Below, one piece after another: positions 11,486-23,109 of a stretch of DNA of 64,000 bases. How positions within the stretch are numbered: position 1 is the stretch's first letter; every line of letters begins with the position of its first letter. Location of the stretch: assembly GCA_036362985.1 (NCBI GenBank), contig JAYGXS010000005.1:51723174-51787173 (forward strand), given 5' to 3'. Source of the stretch: Ligula intestinalis. Its lineage: Eukaryota > Platyhelminthes > Cestoda > Diphyllobothriidea > Diphyllobothriidae. The position numbers and the translations under genes are program-made. The notes beneath the pieces were generated by a model. That model did no database searches, had not been told where the DNA came from, and was given only the letters and a program-made list of their open reading frames with translations.

Positions 11486-13100
11486 TTCAACTAGCCTGTT
11501 GCTTTTCACGGGCTCTAGTTGAAACTAGGACGTGTTGTGATAGAAGGGCCTCAAGTGTAGTTTTTAGCAGATGGTGATCGAAGGCATTTTTAGAACAATT
11601 GGCCTGCAAAGTGTTCCAACCTGTGCTGGGCGCATTGAAGTCACTTATGAGTGCAACATCAAGTCGACATCCTAGCTCTATTATCACACCAGTAAACGTG
11701 CATCTGTATCACTGTTTGTCAGTGGTGGTCAGTAGATTGTCACGGCTTCCAGGGGCTGCGACCTTCGTGCCTTAATTGTCAGCCAAATAGCCTCCATACC
11801 ATGGATAATCCTTCCAGGCCTCTCGCACACACTTACTTCGTTCTTTACATACATAGCAAATCCTTCGACCTGGCGTTCCACTCGGTCTCGTCTAAATAGT
11901 TGGTATCTGCATAGCGCCACTTCTGAATCACTGATGCTCTGTGACAGCCAGGTTTCTGTTATTGCTATAACATCGGGGGACCCATCGGCTACCTGTATTC
12001 GAAGTTCATTGAATTTCGAGAACCAACTTTGGGCGTTAGTATGCATTAATTTTAGCCAACGAGACTCCGCAGTGTCCAGCACGTTTGGGCACGAGTTTGC
12101 CAGTACTAGTGGACCGCAGCCGTCATCAGGATTGACTGCTTCCACAGCACTATGTTAGTTTTCTGTATTATTTGGTCCCTGAGGATAGCTAGATTGGTCT
12201 CTCCAGCGCTCTCTCTCTCACCCGTAGTTCCGCCACCGATTCTCGGTATTTCTGACGTTCCGCTGGCGAGAAGTCCGGCTGATAAAACACCGTCGTATGT
12301 AAGTGGCGGAGAGCTGTTTTTCCGGGACACAACCAAGGTCACCTGTTGTTTGTTATCCAAGACTATCTTGATAGGTCGAGGTTGGACATTTTCTGACTGT
12401 TCAGTAACCTGTTTGCTCATCCTGAAAGCTCCACAAACTCCTACTGTCTCTCGTTGTCAGAGAATGTCTTTTAGCAGGTCCCGAAAATTTTCCACGTCAG
12501 CAACCGTACTTTTCTTCGGAGGAGTTCCGTTTGACTCAGTTAGGCCCTGAAAAACGATGCAGTTTTTGCGTTCAAGGGAAACCCTTGATATATTTCCAGC
12601 CCTACTGCCATCGGAAGCCCCCAAGGTATTGATAGTGACTTTATGACTTTGTGTTTTCCTTACCATAACCAGAGATAGGCTTCTTTTGGAAGCTGGGATG
12701 GCACTGTTCAGAACTGGCTTCGTGCTGTCCCCCTTCTGTATTTGTAGTTTTTTTCAGTGATTTGTATGCAGCCTTAGCATACCCACTACCTTGTCTTTGC
12801 TGGCTGTCTGTGCCCGAACCGAATTCACTAGAAGGTGGAGTTTTGCAATCTCCTTCTCTGATTTGAGCGTGTTGTTTGGTGGGTGTGTTTTTTTCGCGCA
12901 GTATCGAGAGGATTTGAGGTGGGCGCTAACAATTTCGCGGCCCGGGTTGGTGTTGTCTGTTCACTTCCATCAGTAGATGCTCCGCCTCGGGATTCTGCAC
13001 TTACTCTCCACTGCTGACTACTCTCAGGTTCAGGTAGTGTTTTGTTGTCCACTTTAAGGAGGAAGCGAAGAGATTTCTTCAATTCCTCCATCTCTATTTT
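11480..13100 (-). mobile_element. CR1-like LINE 5' half: ORF1 plus endonuclease
   Basis: On the minus strand: charged, Ser-rich ORF1 frames at 13091-12828 and 12666-12457 (containing CIVFQGLTESNGTPP, which resembles the RRM-type core of LINE ORF1 proteins). These are followed by frames at 12420-12106 and then an endonuclease domain at 12145-11729 (NAQSWFSKFNELR, DVIAITETWLS, YQLFRRDR, MYVKNEV) and 11687-11487 (ALISDFNAPSTGW, the catalytic DFN block). Several frameshifts and stops separate the pieces. No RT follows; the sequence abuts an FB repeat instead. The residues differ from family A, so this is a separate family. Confidence 0.8.
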
Positions 13101-13289
13101 TAGATTATTGAGCTCTCTATCGTTGTCTGCAAATTTGTGCGGAAGCGTAAGAAGTGATGTGCAAGCCTAATTTTTATAAGTTGCACCCCTTATGTAAGCC
13201 TCGTCTTTATAATTCGTATCCCTTAAACTTTAAGGACCTTTCGTCCGCTTGGCAGAAGAACTTTTCGAAAGACGTCAATACCGTTTTGA

Positions 13290-14215
13290 TGTAGTCGGAG
13301 ATAATATTCTCATTGAATTTGGGTTGCCGTCCACATTACCGATTTTCAAAGGCAAAGTTTGTGAGCATTGAAATTTAGAAAATATCAAGAGCTTACTGTA
13401 AGATTCCTTGTTAAACACGCACGTTCTACAATTTGTAAGGGATTTTCCTGGTATGCGAGGATTTTTCCAAGGTTATCAAGTTGTCTCCAAATTTGCTCAC
13501 ATTTTCCTCTGCAGAGTCAAGTAGCATTTACAAATAATGCTTACTGTCTCTGTTTGGCGACCCTGACGGTCGTCTTCGACGTCTCGGTTGAAAATTATCG
13601 CACATTCCTACTTTGTCGCAAACTTGTTGGCGGACTCTGCAGTCTGCTTGGCCGTTTCTCGGCGATGCTCTGGTGACTTCTACGGCCCCTCCTCATGCCA
13701 ACCACGCTGTCCACGATGAGTTCCTCTTGTTTTACCCCTAAGATGGTGTACAATTCCTACCCACGAAAAGTAGTGTTCCGAACCCTAAACATGTCGAACC
13801 CATCCCACCGCATCATACCATATCAATCCAACCACCTACGGGACCACATTTTTCTCCTATACCCTATGGGTAATCGGTGGCCCATTTGGATCTGCCACCG
13901 GCAAAAACTGAAGGAGCATCACACTGCGCAAATCTATCAAAATGATGATATAATATTGTCGATTATTATTTTAAAAATGGCCTGTCATAAATTTGATCTG
14001 ACTTAATATGTATAACATAGCACTCATTCCTGGTAGTATACCGTTGTATTTATTTTTACCACAACACTAAGCTTGTAATGAATTGGTCGCTTGGGCCTTA
14101 AATATAAAATTTATTGATTTATTTATATGTAGATGTCATAATGCTGCTGATATTCTGACAAGTAATGCAACGCTGCTTTTATATGTTTTACGAGCCTATA
14201 CTTATTCTAATGATC
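13290..14215 (+). repeat. LINE family Y 3' end, arm of an inverted duplication
   Basis: The RT C-terminal block (near 13290-13380) runs into the family Y 3' UTR and its terminal GGGCCTTAAATATAAAATTT motif at about 14092-14110. About 100 bp of unrelated sequence follow. The complete stretch, including the unrelated extra, recurs inverted at 17945-18775. Sharing of the flank shows segmental duplication rather than two separate retrotransposition events. Confidence 0.75.
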
Positions 14216-15060
14216 TGACACTTTCAGCACAAACACCTGAGGGAGGAAGTTTGTTCCAGTCTTCAATGACACACTTGGAGAAGAAGTTGGCCCACACTTC
14301 TAGTTTGGAATGGTGTTTATTCATGACCTCGGGGATGTACTATTTCTTCCAATTCAAAGAAATCAGCTGTATGAAGAGCATAGTCTATTCCTCTGAAGAG
14401 CTTGAATGCCATGATTCTATCTCCTCTGTACTGCCTATAATAGAGAGAAAATGCTTGAGCCTTTATAGTCTACCTTCATATGATAGACCGCCTTAGCTGC
14501 TAATTTGCCTGTCCTTCCTTGAACTTTCCCAGTGCTGCATAATCTTGCTTCATGCAGGGGCACCACGCCTGGAGGCAATATTCTAACATCGGCCGAACAA
14601 ATTTTTCAAACACTTGCTCAAAAAGCTCCGCATGAAAAGATAGGATGCACATAGTATTCTTTGCAGTTTTGGCACAGTGAGTTATAGGTATGAGAGTGGG
14701 CGTAATACGTGCACCTTGATCCCGAAGTTCGCTCGCTTGCCTGAGTTGGTGACCTCCGATCAAGTATTTATACTCATATAGTATCATCTCTCTGCAGCTA
14801 CTCCATAGACGGATGATTTCGCATTTGTTTAAATTGCACTGCAGAAGCCAGTATTCCCACCACTTATGCAAGCGATCCCAGTCCTTTTGCAAGGTCTGTC
14901 AATCCTTCGATTTTTCGATTGACTTCCAAATCTTTAGATCGTCTGCAAACATGACTTTCTCACAGGTGAGACAATAAAAACAGCCCTTTGCGTATACCAG
15001 AAGCAAAATGACACCTAGTACGCTTCCCTGCGGAACTCAATGGAAATGATTTTTTATTCG
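14216..15060 (-). mobile_element. LINE family X-like RT fragment
   Basis: Read on the minus strand: the end of the palm (QGSVLG block and FADDLKIW near 15050-14950), then the post-catalytic region (14892-14500: WLLQCNLNKCEII, FEQVFEKFVRPMLEYC, ALGKF) and the C-terminal WANFFSKCVIEDWNKLP motif near 14310-14260. Stops and frameshifts are present. The order and residues match the X-type copies at 5.6 and 31 kb, but the sequence is clearly diverged, so it may be a sister family. Confidence 0.8.
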
Positions 15061-15590
15061 CATTTGATGTCTCGAAAACAAACACGCTGACGCCTATCTG
15101 TTAGCTATTCCCTTGACTAGTTCTGTCTCACAGAATGCTCGTTCTTTTCGGAAGAGTTTTCGAAATAGACTTCACCGTTTCTCAAATTTGGAGAGGTGTA
15201 TGGGTTGTTGATATCAGGCATATGCTTTCAATCGTCTTCATTTCCTCGTGAGGTTCTCTTCCATGGTCGGTAGCACCCATTCGGTCGGACGACACGCAAG
15301 CTCTTCTTGAGCAGGCAACAGTTCTTAAATGAGCACCAGGCATAATTTGGGTCGGATTCGTATGCAGGGCTGCAGGCATTGTCATTGAGAAGTCCTTTCC
15401 TTTTGCTGCAATCTACTTTCCATATATTTCCCTCGCTTACTGCTCGAGTGACGGGAACCGAAAAATGGCTGTTCTCCCAAAAAAGGACGCATAGCTCACC
15501 TCTGCACACAGCCCCTAAATGGGTGGGGCTCTAAACGCAATCATTCGTGTTTGTTTCCTTTTTAAGCCGAGGTAAAAGCACCTGGAATAA
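15060..15590. other. Interval without recognised feature
   Basis: Two short overlapping minus-strand open frames lie here, but neither shows a known motif and the composition is like the flanking junk. No feature is supported. Confidence 0.4.
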
Positions 15591-15639
15591 TCTGAACAAA
15601 CCGCTTTGTTTAAGTATGTCGTTGTTCAGTTATTTGTTC

Positions 15640-16560
15640 CACATCCTGACCACAGTTAGTTCCGTTATCGCCTCGATAATTCGCTAATCGAATTTGTGCA
15701 GAGGCCGTACAGATATGTGGCATTATATAAAATATTTTCTTCCGCAAATAAAGTGAAAACTGTACCGCATGTTTCTTTCCCTATCCTCGAGTACAGATGC
15801 TCTCTTTTTGTTCTAGTCAACGCGTCTGACCGCGGTTAGATTGAAAAGGTTCAGAAAATTTTCACTCGTAAAGTACTTTCTCGTTCTAGATCAGTTATCT
15901 CTTATACGGATAGATGCCGGTTAGTGAGCATTAAATTTCTGTGGATATGAGGACTCAAAACCGGTATCTGCTTCCTGTTTTGCCTTAACCATAGCTCTAA
16001 TCTCCCAAATACGAACGCTCTTACTCTGATAGACCGACCTTACGCCACTCGTAACTCTTCAATGATAATTTCACCACCCCTAAGCTCTAAATTTAACCAT
16101 CACCGTTTTTTAGCCTCCAAATATGCTTTCATCTGGAATAAGCTTCCACTCGAAATTAAGTTGTCGTCTACAGTACCGTTTTCCAAAGGCGAAATACGGA
16201 AGCATTTAAATCTGGAAGCAACAAATTTTTCATTGTTTGTTTCATTCCGAAAAACGCAACTTCTTAACTTTGAAGAGAGTCCTCCTGATATTTGAGGCTC
16301 TTCTCAAAATTGTAGGTTAGGTTCTGAATATATTAATATTTTCCTCTGCAGGGTCAGGCCTTTTTCCAATTTATGCCAATAATTCTCTGCTTTGCAAACC
16401 TGAGTGTGATCTTCGAGGTCTCCGTTGATGGTGATAATGATGATGATAGTCGCGGGTTGTTATGTTTTTCCCAACTTTTCAGTGGACTCTGCAGTCTGCT
16501 TCGTCACATCTCCTGCATCTCGGTTATGTTCTCGCAACTATGAAGATATAGTATATCCCC
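15640..16560 (+). mobile_element. LINE family Y fragment (C-terminus and 3' UTR)
   Basis: The plus-strand frames carry the family Y tail: KLYRMFL near 15765, then LASKYAFIWNKLPLEIKLSS at 16100-16165 and a 3' UTR with the CTTCGAGGTCTCCGTTGATG block near 16410-16430. This block is shared with the copies at 13.6, 18.5, 21.1 and 55.4 kb. Coding is broken in several places. Confidence 0.75.
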
Positions 16561-16589
16561 GAGGTCATCCACGCAACTGAATAAACACC

Positions 16590-16740
16590 AAACACCAAAC
16601 GCCAAACTAGAAGTGTGGGCCAACTTCTTCTCAAACGTATCGTTGAAGAGGGGAACAAACTTCCTTCCTCAAGTGTTCGTGCTGTAAGTGGTGAATGATT
16701 TAAATGAGGACTCGATCATATTTAACTTGATGGTCATGCA
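16590..16740 (+). mobile_element. Short LINE family X-like C-terminal remnant
   Basis: The stretch around 16605-16640 (AACTAGAAGTGTGGGCCAAC) is the reverse complement of the C-terminal coding block of the element at 14.3 kb. It is therefore a small plus-strand remnant of the same family, next to the mariner element. Confidence 0.55.
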
Positions 16741-16760
16741 TTGGGAAGACAGCAACTATC

Positions 16761-17548
16761 TACAGGATGTCCTAGAAGTAACTGACCCTTTTGATTTACT
16801 AATAAAACAAAAACTGTTAACGTTAGGATATTGAAACTTGCTTTATTTGAAAGACATAATTCTAGAATTTGGTGAGATATAAATCCACGAGAAATTCAAG
16901 AAAGGCCGCTGTATTCTCTTCGTGTGACGGTGTGGTGTGGAATAACTGCTTTCAATGTGATTGGCCCATACTTTTTGAAAATAACGATGGCGCAACAGCA
17001 GCAGGTAATGGTGAAAGATACCGAACTATGATTAGCGAATTTCTCATGCCTAAAATTAAGAGACATAGCCTTCGCAATACTTGGTTTCAACAGGATGGAG
17101 CTATGGCCCATACAGCAAGGGAAACGATGACATTGTTAAATGAGTGCTTTCCAAATCATTTGATTTCACGATTTGGTAACATTCCTTGGCTCTCTTGATC
17201 TCCAGATCAGACCCCATGTGATTTCTTCTTATGGGGCTACCTGAAGTCAAGGGTTTATGCTACAAATCCAAAAAATCTGCAAGAACTTAAAAACAAAATT
17301 TGTTCTGAAATAAGACAACTAGCGCCTGATACACTAAGAAGCCTTATGGAAACGGCAAAGATACGGACCCTAAGTTGTCAAAACAACCATGGCCATCATT
17401 TAAAAGACATTATATTCTAAACTTAGTTTCATAAAGCACAAAAAGGTTTTTTTGAATTAACAAATTTAAATATCTTAGCGTTAATAGTTTTCATTTAATT
17501 GGCTAATCAAAAGGGTCAGTTACTTCGAGGACACCCTCTTCATGTTGC
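16761..17548 (+). mobile_element. Tc1/mariner-superfamily transposon, internally deleted
   Basis: The left end (AGGATGTCCTAGAAGTAACT) and right end (reverse complement AGGGTGTCCTCGAAGTAACT) are inverted repeats. They stay similar for about 55 bp, including GACCCTTTTGATT. Between them lies the C-terminal half of a transposase. A TA lies just left of the element, but its partner at the right is TT, so the TA duplication is not intact. At about 790 bp it is much shorter than a complete 1.3 kb element. Confidence 0.88.
16869..17420 (+). pseudogene. Mariner-like transposase C-terminal half
   Basis: A first frame (16869-17198) contains FQQDGAMAHTARETM (the block carrying the second catalytic Asp) and FPNHLISRFGNIPW. 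One in-frame TGA at 17196-17198 interrupts what should be the PWLS(R)SPD transition. Reading continues with SPDQTPCDFFLWGYLKSRVY (the third acidic residue block) and the LKNKICSEIRQLAPDTLR tail to a stop at about 17420. The N-terminal DNA-binding helices and the first catalytic Asp region are missing, so no active enzyme can be made. Confidence 0.88.
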
Positions 17549-17599
17549 ATGTACATATATGGCTTAAACAAAACTAGCTGCAACTAGCTACAACTTCCT

Positions 17600-17835
17600 T
17601 ACTCTGCAACCTTTAACATATTATTAACGTATTATTTTACAATTTTTATCTTATTGTACCTTTGCAGACAGTTTTTTTACTTTGAACTAACTCCCTATCT
17701 TGCGCACTATTTACTTAGCATAAAACAAAAGCAGAGCCAATATCTGTGTGCAAAAAAAGGAGTTTGTTTAAGATTTTTTTCCAAGGGTTTTGACGGTGCC
17801 CAAAAGGCTTCTTACCAATAAACCTTATTCTTATG
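17600..17835 (+). repeat. FB family, copy 3
   Basis: The arms at about 17665-17715 and 17725-17790 carry a central CTATT...GCCAATA pair. They are followed by GGGTTTTGACGGTGCCC and CTTACCAATAAACCTTAT. This is the same subfamily as the 20.9 kb copy. Confidence 0.65.
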
Positions 17836-17944
17836 TTGGCTGTAAAAATGATACGATTACTTTACATAAGTAAGGACATTCCGCACCTATAACACTTTAA
17901 AATGCACAATATACTTTTTAAATGACTTCGAGGAAGACATTAAA

Positions 17945-18775
17945 CGCATAAATTAGTATAGGCTCCTTAAACATATAAAAGCAGCGTTGCACCACTTGTC
18001 AGAATATCAGCAGCATTACGAAATCTACACATGAATAAATCAATAAATTTTATATTTAAGGCCCAAGGGACCAATTTATTACAAGCTTAGTGTTGTGGTA
18101 AAAATAAATACAACGGTATACTACCAGGAATGAGTACTATGTTATACATATTAAGCCAGATCCAATTTATGACAGCCCTTTTTTTACAATAATTTTCGAC
18201 AATATTATGTGAGCTCCGCAAAAAATACGCAGTGGGGCGCTCCTTCAATTTTAAGCCGGTGGCGAATCCCAGTGAGCCACCGATTGCCCATAAAGTATGA
18301 GACGGAGTTTAACTTGTGTAGGTGATCAGCTGATATTATATGATGCGGTGGGATGGGTTCGTCATGTTTAGGTTTCGGGACGCTTCTTTACGTGGGCTAA
18401 AATCATTTAGCATCTTGGGGGTGAGACAAGAGGAGCCCATCTGGGACAATGGGATCGGCACGAGGGGCGACAAAGTAAGAACCCGTAATGATCATCAACA
18501 GAGACGTCGGAGACGATCATCAGGGTTGCAAAACGGAGACAGTTAGCATCATTTGTAAATGATGATTTAGCGAGAACTTGATTATCTTGGGAAGACCCTA
18601 ACATACCAGGAAAATCCCTTTCAAACTGCAGAAATTGCGTGTTTGGCACGGAACATGACAGTTAGCTCTTTATATTTTATAAATTTAAACGCTCGCGAAC
18701 TTTGCCCTTGAAAATCGGTAATGTGGATTGCAACCCAATTTCGATTAGAATATTATTCCAGATAAGAACATAGTT
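17945..18775 (-). repeat. LINE family Y 3' end, second arm of the inverted duplication
   Basis: On the minus strand this matches 13290-14215: the RT C-terminal remnant near 18775-18660, the 3' UTR, the terminal AAATATAAAATTTATTGATT at about 18060-18040, and then the same unrelated flank down to 17945. The arms are about 3.7 kb apart and visibly diverged. Confidence 0.75.
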
Positions 18776-18779
18776 AAAG

Positions 18780-19060
18780 GCAAAAACGTGAGAATGGTTT
18801 AATGCGGAGCCAAAAGGTGGAGAATTGATTGAGCATGATTATTGAGTGACGTAAGGACGGTCTACTGGAGAGGGAACGTTTAGTCCTGGTAGCTTAGAGC
18901 TTGAGGTAAAGAGAACAGGGAAGCATACTTGAACCCATTCTCTCTGTAATATGCGCTTACACTTGCGTGAAATATTTGGACGATATGAAAGCAATTTTTT
19001 TGACGACATGAAAATCTGGAATACAGTTCTGTTAGTCATGCAAACAAATTTCATAAATTT
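18780..19060. other. Non-coding interval
   Basis: No gene or recognisable repeat was seen. Confidence 0.4.
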
Positions 19061-20560
19061 GTAAATGTTTGATTATTTCTCCAATACCAGCGAGAACGCA
19101 TTTACGACAACTTATAAATAATAATGAACAGCATTAGGTATAGTAAGTACTAAAGAGAACTGTAAGAAGAACTAAGTGTTTTTGACGAAAAATAAAATTT
19201 TCTCGATAATTCCTAGCTTGTGGAGACGTCAAAACTAGCTATAAATTAGAACAATAAATTTAAATATTTTGTTAAGGATAAAACTTAAAGCGACCACTGT
19301 TTATTACACAAAGAGAACTTCCCTTTAGTCAAAATATTTTGTATCTTTGAGAAAGATTACATTCGTAGTTTTTGAATATCATTGAATAAATTCTCTCTGA
19401 ATTTCGCTAGTTGTCCATGCATTCATTGATAAGTTTACAATTTGTCCGTTTGTTCGACCTTTATATCAAACACTTTAAAATAAGACATAACTGAACAGCA
19501 TTTACCGAAAAAACGAGCTTTTGGATATTATTTCCTATGTAGATGGCCATGTTGGTCCAATGTGGAAATGTTTTAAAACAGCAAACCACATTTTTGAACC
19601 TACAACATGTCTGCTAGATACCACGCATATTGTTATTCCTAAGATTAATCAAAAAAGTTTCCATAATAGATTACCTCTTTAAAAAGTGCTTTTATTGGAT
19701 ATTTTGTTGATGAACTTCTGCACATATTAACATTTTCCAGGGTAGTCTCACAGGGAAATTGGAAACTTTTGGCAATTACTTTAATTTATCTGAAGAAAAA
19801 CGATTAAATTTGACTGGAGATAAAGGAACATGTGCAACTTTCTCTTATTAACGGATAATTTTTCGCTTAAAGAGATTCATTCCAAGTTCCATAATAAACG
19901 TGCGAATGCAGAAAAAATGGCCGCGTATATGAGCACGTTTTGTCATACTTATTATTCTTCTGCCTGTTCCGTTTCTAAATAACGCTTGAGCGGTAACTAT
20001 TGTTTACAAAATAGTATATTTCTATCTGACTGACATAAGAGAAGGCCTTTCTTAATTCCTTTTCGCGGTAACATGTATGGCAAGGTTTTGTTATGCACAA
20101 GGTCAGTGGTGAGGTTTAAACAGAACGCGACAACATTTTTGCAACTGCATTTGGCGCAAAAAACTTCACAGAATAACTAAATACAATTTTCAAAACTTCT
20201 ATCACTGCTTGTTTCAGAAAATAAACGTGATTCCTTGATTTTCGCTTTAGTTTCATTTGATCAACATCGCACAAAGTTTTCCAGTACTGGAAAGGATTAT
20301 TGTTCCACTTTTTTACTAATCATGGAATTCTTCCAAAGCACAATGCATATTAAAAAAAGTTTCATCCTGTCTTTTCTTATAGCATGCGGAATTCCTTTTA
20401 TCTAAACATACTCATTATTAAGCAAAAATGATAGCCTTTTTCCCCTAACAACTTAAAATAAGAGGGCAGTTTTCGAAACCAAAGCCATTCTTATTATTAT
20501 ACGCACTCAGTTGATCAAAATAACCTTCCCAGATATATGCTTAACTACCACGTTAAATTT
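19060..20560 (+). repeat. AT-rich non-coding direct duplication, left copy
   Basis: This stretch aligns by eye, in the same order and orientation, with about 23110-24620. Shared anchors include CTCCAATACCAGCG, TTTCTCGATAAT, AAATTAGAACA and AGTCAAAATATT, then GACCATGTTG-type, CAGCAAACCACATT and TTCATTATTA-like blocks. No frame is conserved between the copies. It is either a long dispersed repeat or a local duplication. Confidence 0.65.
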
Positions 20561-20729
20561 CATCCCAAAATTTGTTTGCAGAATTCGCAGAACTGTATGT
20601 TCTGGAGACCAGGCGACGAAACCAGCCTACAGATCAAACTAACACAATTGGAGGAGGGGTCCAATCCTCGGCTGCTATGGTTTAACTTTGTAGGCGTAAA
20701 ATACTTTGCCTAAAATCCATCAATGATAG

Positions 20730-21000
20730 ACTGTTTCCAGGCCTCAACTATTCTTACTCTGAAACTTCTAAGGCATATGCTGCATGGTTATTATTTTCAA
20801 ATTTTGATATTATTGTACACTTGTAGACGCTTTTTCTTCACTTCAACCAAACTCCTATCTTGCACACTATTGGCTAAGCATAATATAAATAGAGCCAATA
20901 TCTGCGTGCAAAAGGAAGGGTTTGTTTTAGGTTTTTTCCTGTTTTCTAAGGGTTTTGACGGTACCCAAGAGGTGTCTTACCAATAAACCTTATAATAAAA
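20730..21000 (+). repeat. FB family, copy 4
   Basis: The hairpin arms around 20830-20880 and 20890-20950 (TCCTATCTTGCACACTATTGGC, with a partner beginning GCCAATATCTGCGTGCAAAAG) are followed by GGGTTTTGACGGTACCC and a CCTTATAATAAAA tail. About 90 bp upstream of the arms are also shared with the copies at 2.3 and 54.3 kb (TATTCTTACTMTGAAAC-like block). Confidence 0.7.
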
Positions 21001-21039
21001 CAACATGGCCGGGTTTTCTCAAAAAGTTACTGATGACAT

Positions 21040-21510
21040 TTGAGTCTGTTTCTATGAATGCAAAGTGGTTTGGAATATACATTCATTTCCCTGTGCAGCG
21101 TGAAGCATCATTTCCAAATGATGCCAACCCCTCTCCGTTTCGCAACCCTAAATGTGCTCTTCGAGGTATCTGTTGATGACCCCGTTGTCCGCGATGGACT
21201 CTTTTTGTCTAACTCTCATGATGCTATACGATTTTCCCCTCAAAAAGGGCGCTGTGAGCCCTGTACACGACGATCCCATCTCACTGCATTATATCATCAA
21301 GCGAACAACCTATTGAAGCACTTTTGTCTCCTGTATATTTTTGGAAAACGGTGGCTGTCTAAACTCTGCCGCCAATTTCAATTATAGGAGTATTTTCACT
21401 TCATCTTTCTCGGTTCATCGTATGTACCTAATATTGTTGACCTTTATTCAAAAAAGGCGTCCGTTGTAAATCGGATCTGACTTAAAAGGTAGGCAGGATT
21501 GATTTTAGAG
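21040..21510 (+). repeat. LINE family Y 3' UTR fragment
   Basis: The blocks TTTCCAAATGATGCCAAC, TTTCGCAACCCTAAATG and CTTCGAGGTATCTGTTGATG match the family Y 3' UTRs at 13.5 and 18.5 kb. No RT coding is attached. Confidence 0.65.
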
Positions 21511-21584
21511 GCCCCAAAAATCCCGTCGATTTGTAATAAAAAACTACTTTTAAATGTTCGGTAGCCTATTTTTAAATGCTTAAG

Positions 21585-21890
21585 TTAAATTCCACCAATA
21601 GGTGGATGGATTACCAGTTTAATTAAATTCCACCTATATGAGGTTGAATTTCCCTCAATAAGCGCTCGCATCCCGCGTGACAGAACTTTATTTTGACTGA
21701 ATTATATTCTATTTTAGCATATTAAAACAAACATAATATTTTTCAATTTAGTATATCTGATCACTTCCGCCACAGTTATATATTAATTGACGATTACTAG
21801 CGAAGCATTGAATGTTTGATCACAAAATATTTTTGGCAGGTGGGCGGGTGGGTAGATATCTAGAGGGGCCCTACAAGTCAATTTTGCCGT
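21585..21890 (+). repeat. Dispersed repeat shared with 34550-34815
   Basis: Both copies start in AAATTCC-CCAA sequence with a GTTGAATTTCC block and end with GACCACAAAATA...GGGGCCCT. They differ at many positions. The class is unknown. Confidence 0.55.
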
Positions 21891-22079
21891 ATTGCGATTA
21901 ATGAAGAAAAATAAAGTTTTATAGAAATGCTATCTTTTTAGCAATCTTGAAAATTGCGAAAGACTGGAAATTGGGCGTACTAGGCAAACTTAGGTTTCAC
22001 ATTTAGAGGAAGCCCACTCATTCAAAGCACAAGCATAATTATGTTTGAAAATGCACGTTTTCTAAAATGTTTGGATACA

Positions 22080-22240
22080 TATGCTTTCATAAACCAATGC
22101 TGGCTGCAACATAGGGAGTTTGTTTTAGGTTTTTTCCGGTCTTCGAGGTGTTGGAAGGCGCCCATAAGGTGCATTACCAACTCTTTACAATTGCCTGTAA
22201 ACTGGCATGATAAACATATTATTATTATATTACGTGCAAT
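22080..22240 (+). repeat. FB family, copy 5 (5'-truncated)
   Basis: Only the right arm (GGCTGCAACATAGGGAGTTTGTTTTAGG) and the 3' block remain, with the GGTGCATTACCAAC variant end as in the 11.3 kb copy and a TATTATTATTAT tail at about 22215-22232. Confidence 0.65.
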
Positions 22241-22800
22241 GTAATGTATGGCTGATGACGAACAGCCAAAAATCGAGTATGAATTCTAACATGGTTTCAC
22301 GAGAATCGCTATATGTTTCTTTCATTTATGCATTATTTGATTTACGCTTAACTAAGACAACCACATTTTCGTTTGCTTTGGCGCATCGGGAGATCACAGG
22401 ATTAAGATATTTCACAAATGCATTAGCGGACGTGCCGGTCAGTGACTAAAAAATTTAAATACAAATTTTCAGGTGCGGTTAAACACGTACCATTTTTGTT
22501 CACTTACAGAAATTTCTTTCCGTCAGATTTATTTTGAATTATTTTGGGATTTCGATTGCGAAGAAGTTCAGATCTTTGTTGAAATGCTCAATAAGACTTT
22601 ACAATTCCCATAAATTTCGGTCAATCGACCATAAGTAATGATAATATTCTTTATGCTTACCAAAACCTTCAAAATGAGATATTTATTAGTAGCATTTACC
22701 TAAATTACGAGCATTAAAACATAATTTCATTTGCAGCTGTCTGCTTGGGTAATGGTTTCAGAATCACCCAAACATGGCCAGTGTTTTTACTTACCTAAAA
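22240..22800 (+). repeat. Non-coding repeat shared with 59.97-60.95 kb
   Basis: The sequence matches 59970-60400 and 60765-60900 in order (anchors: TTTTCACGAGAAT, TTTATGCATT, TTATTTTGGGATTTCGATT, GCTTACCAAAACCTTCAAAAT). It matters because it provides the empty site for the SINE inserted at 60411-60753. Confidence 0.7.
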
Positions 22801-23109
22801 ATTTGGGATAAATTTTCTCTCTTATGAAAGAGCTAATTTTTCTATGTAAACTGGGGCACTTTTCAATATTGTTTTGTACTTTTATGGTCAATTCTTAGAT
22901 AAAAAAAGCAGAGCAGATCAGCAGCATAGTACTGACTATTTTGGGAAAATTAATAATCTAATGCCCGTTCCGTTAGTAGTTTTTCTTTTCATTTATTCTG
23001 CTCTGTAGATAAAAAATGTTCGGACCGATTTTGCCCATGGCTCGCCAAAGAATATTGACGGCAGGTCTTGGATGTTTGTACAGTGGTCGGGTTAGACCAT
23101 GTAATTTTC

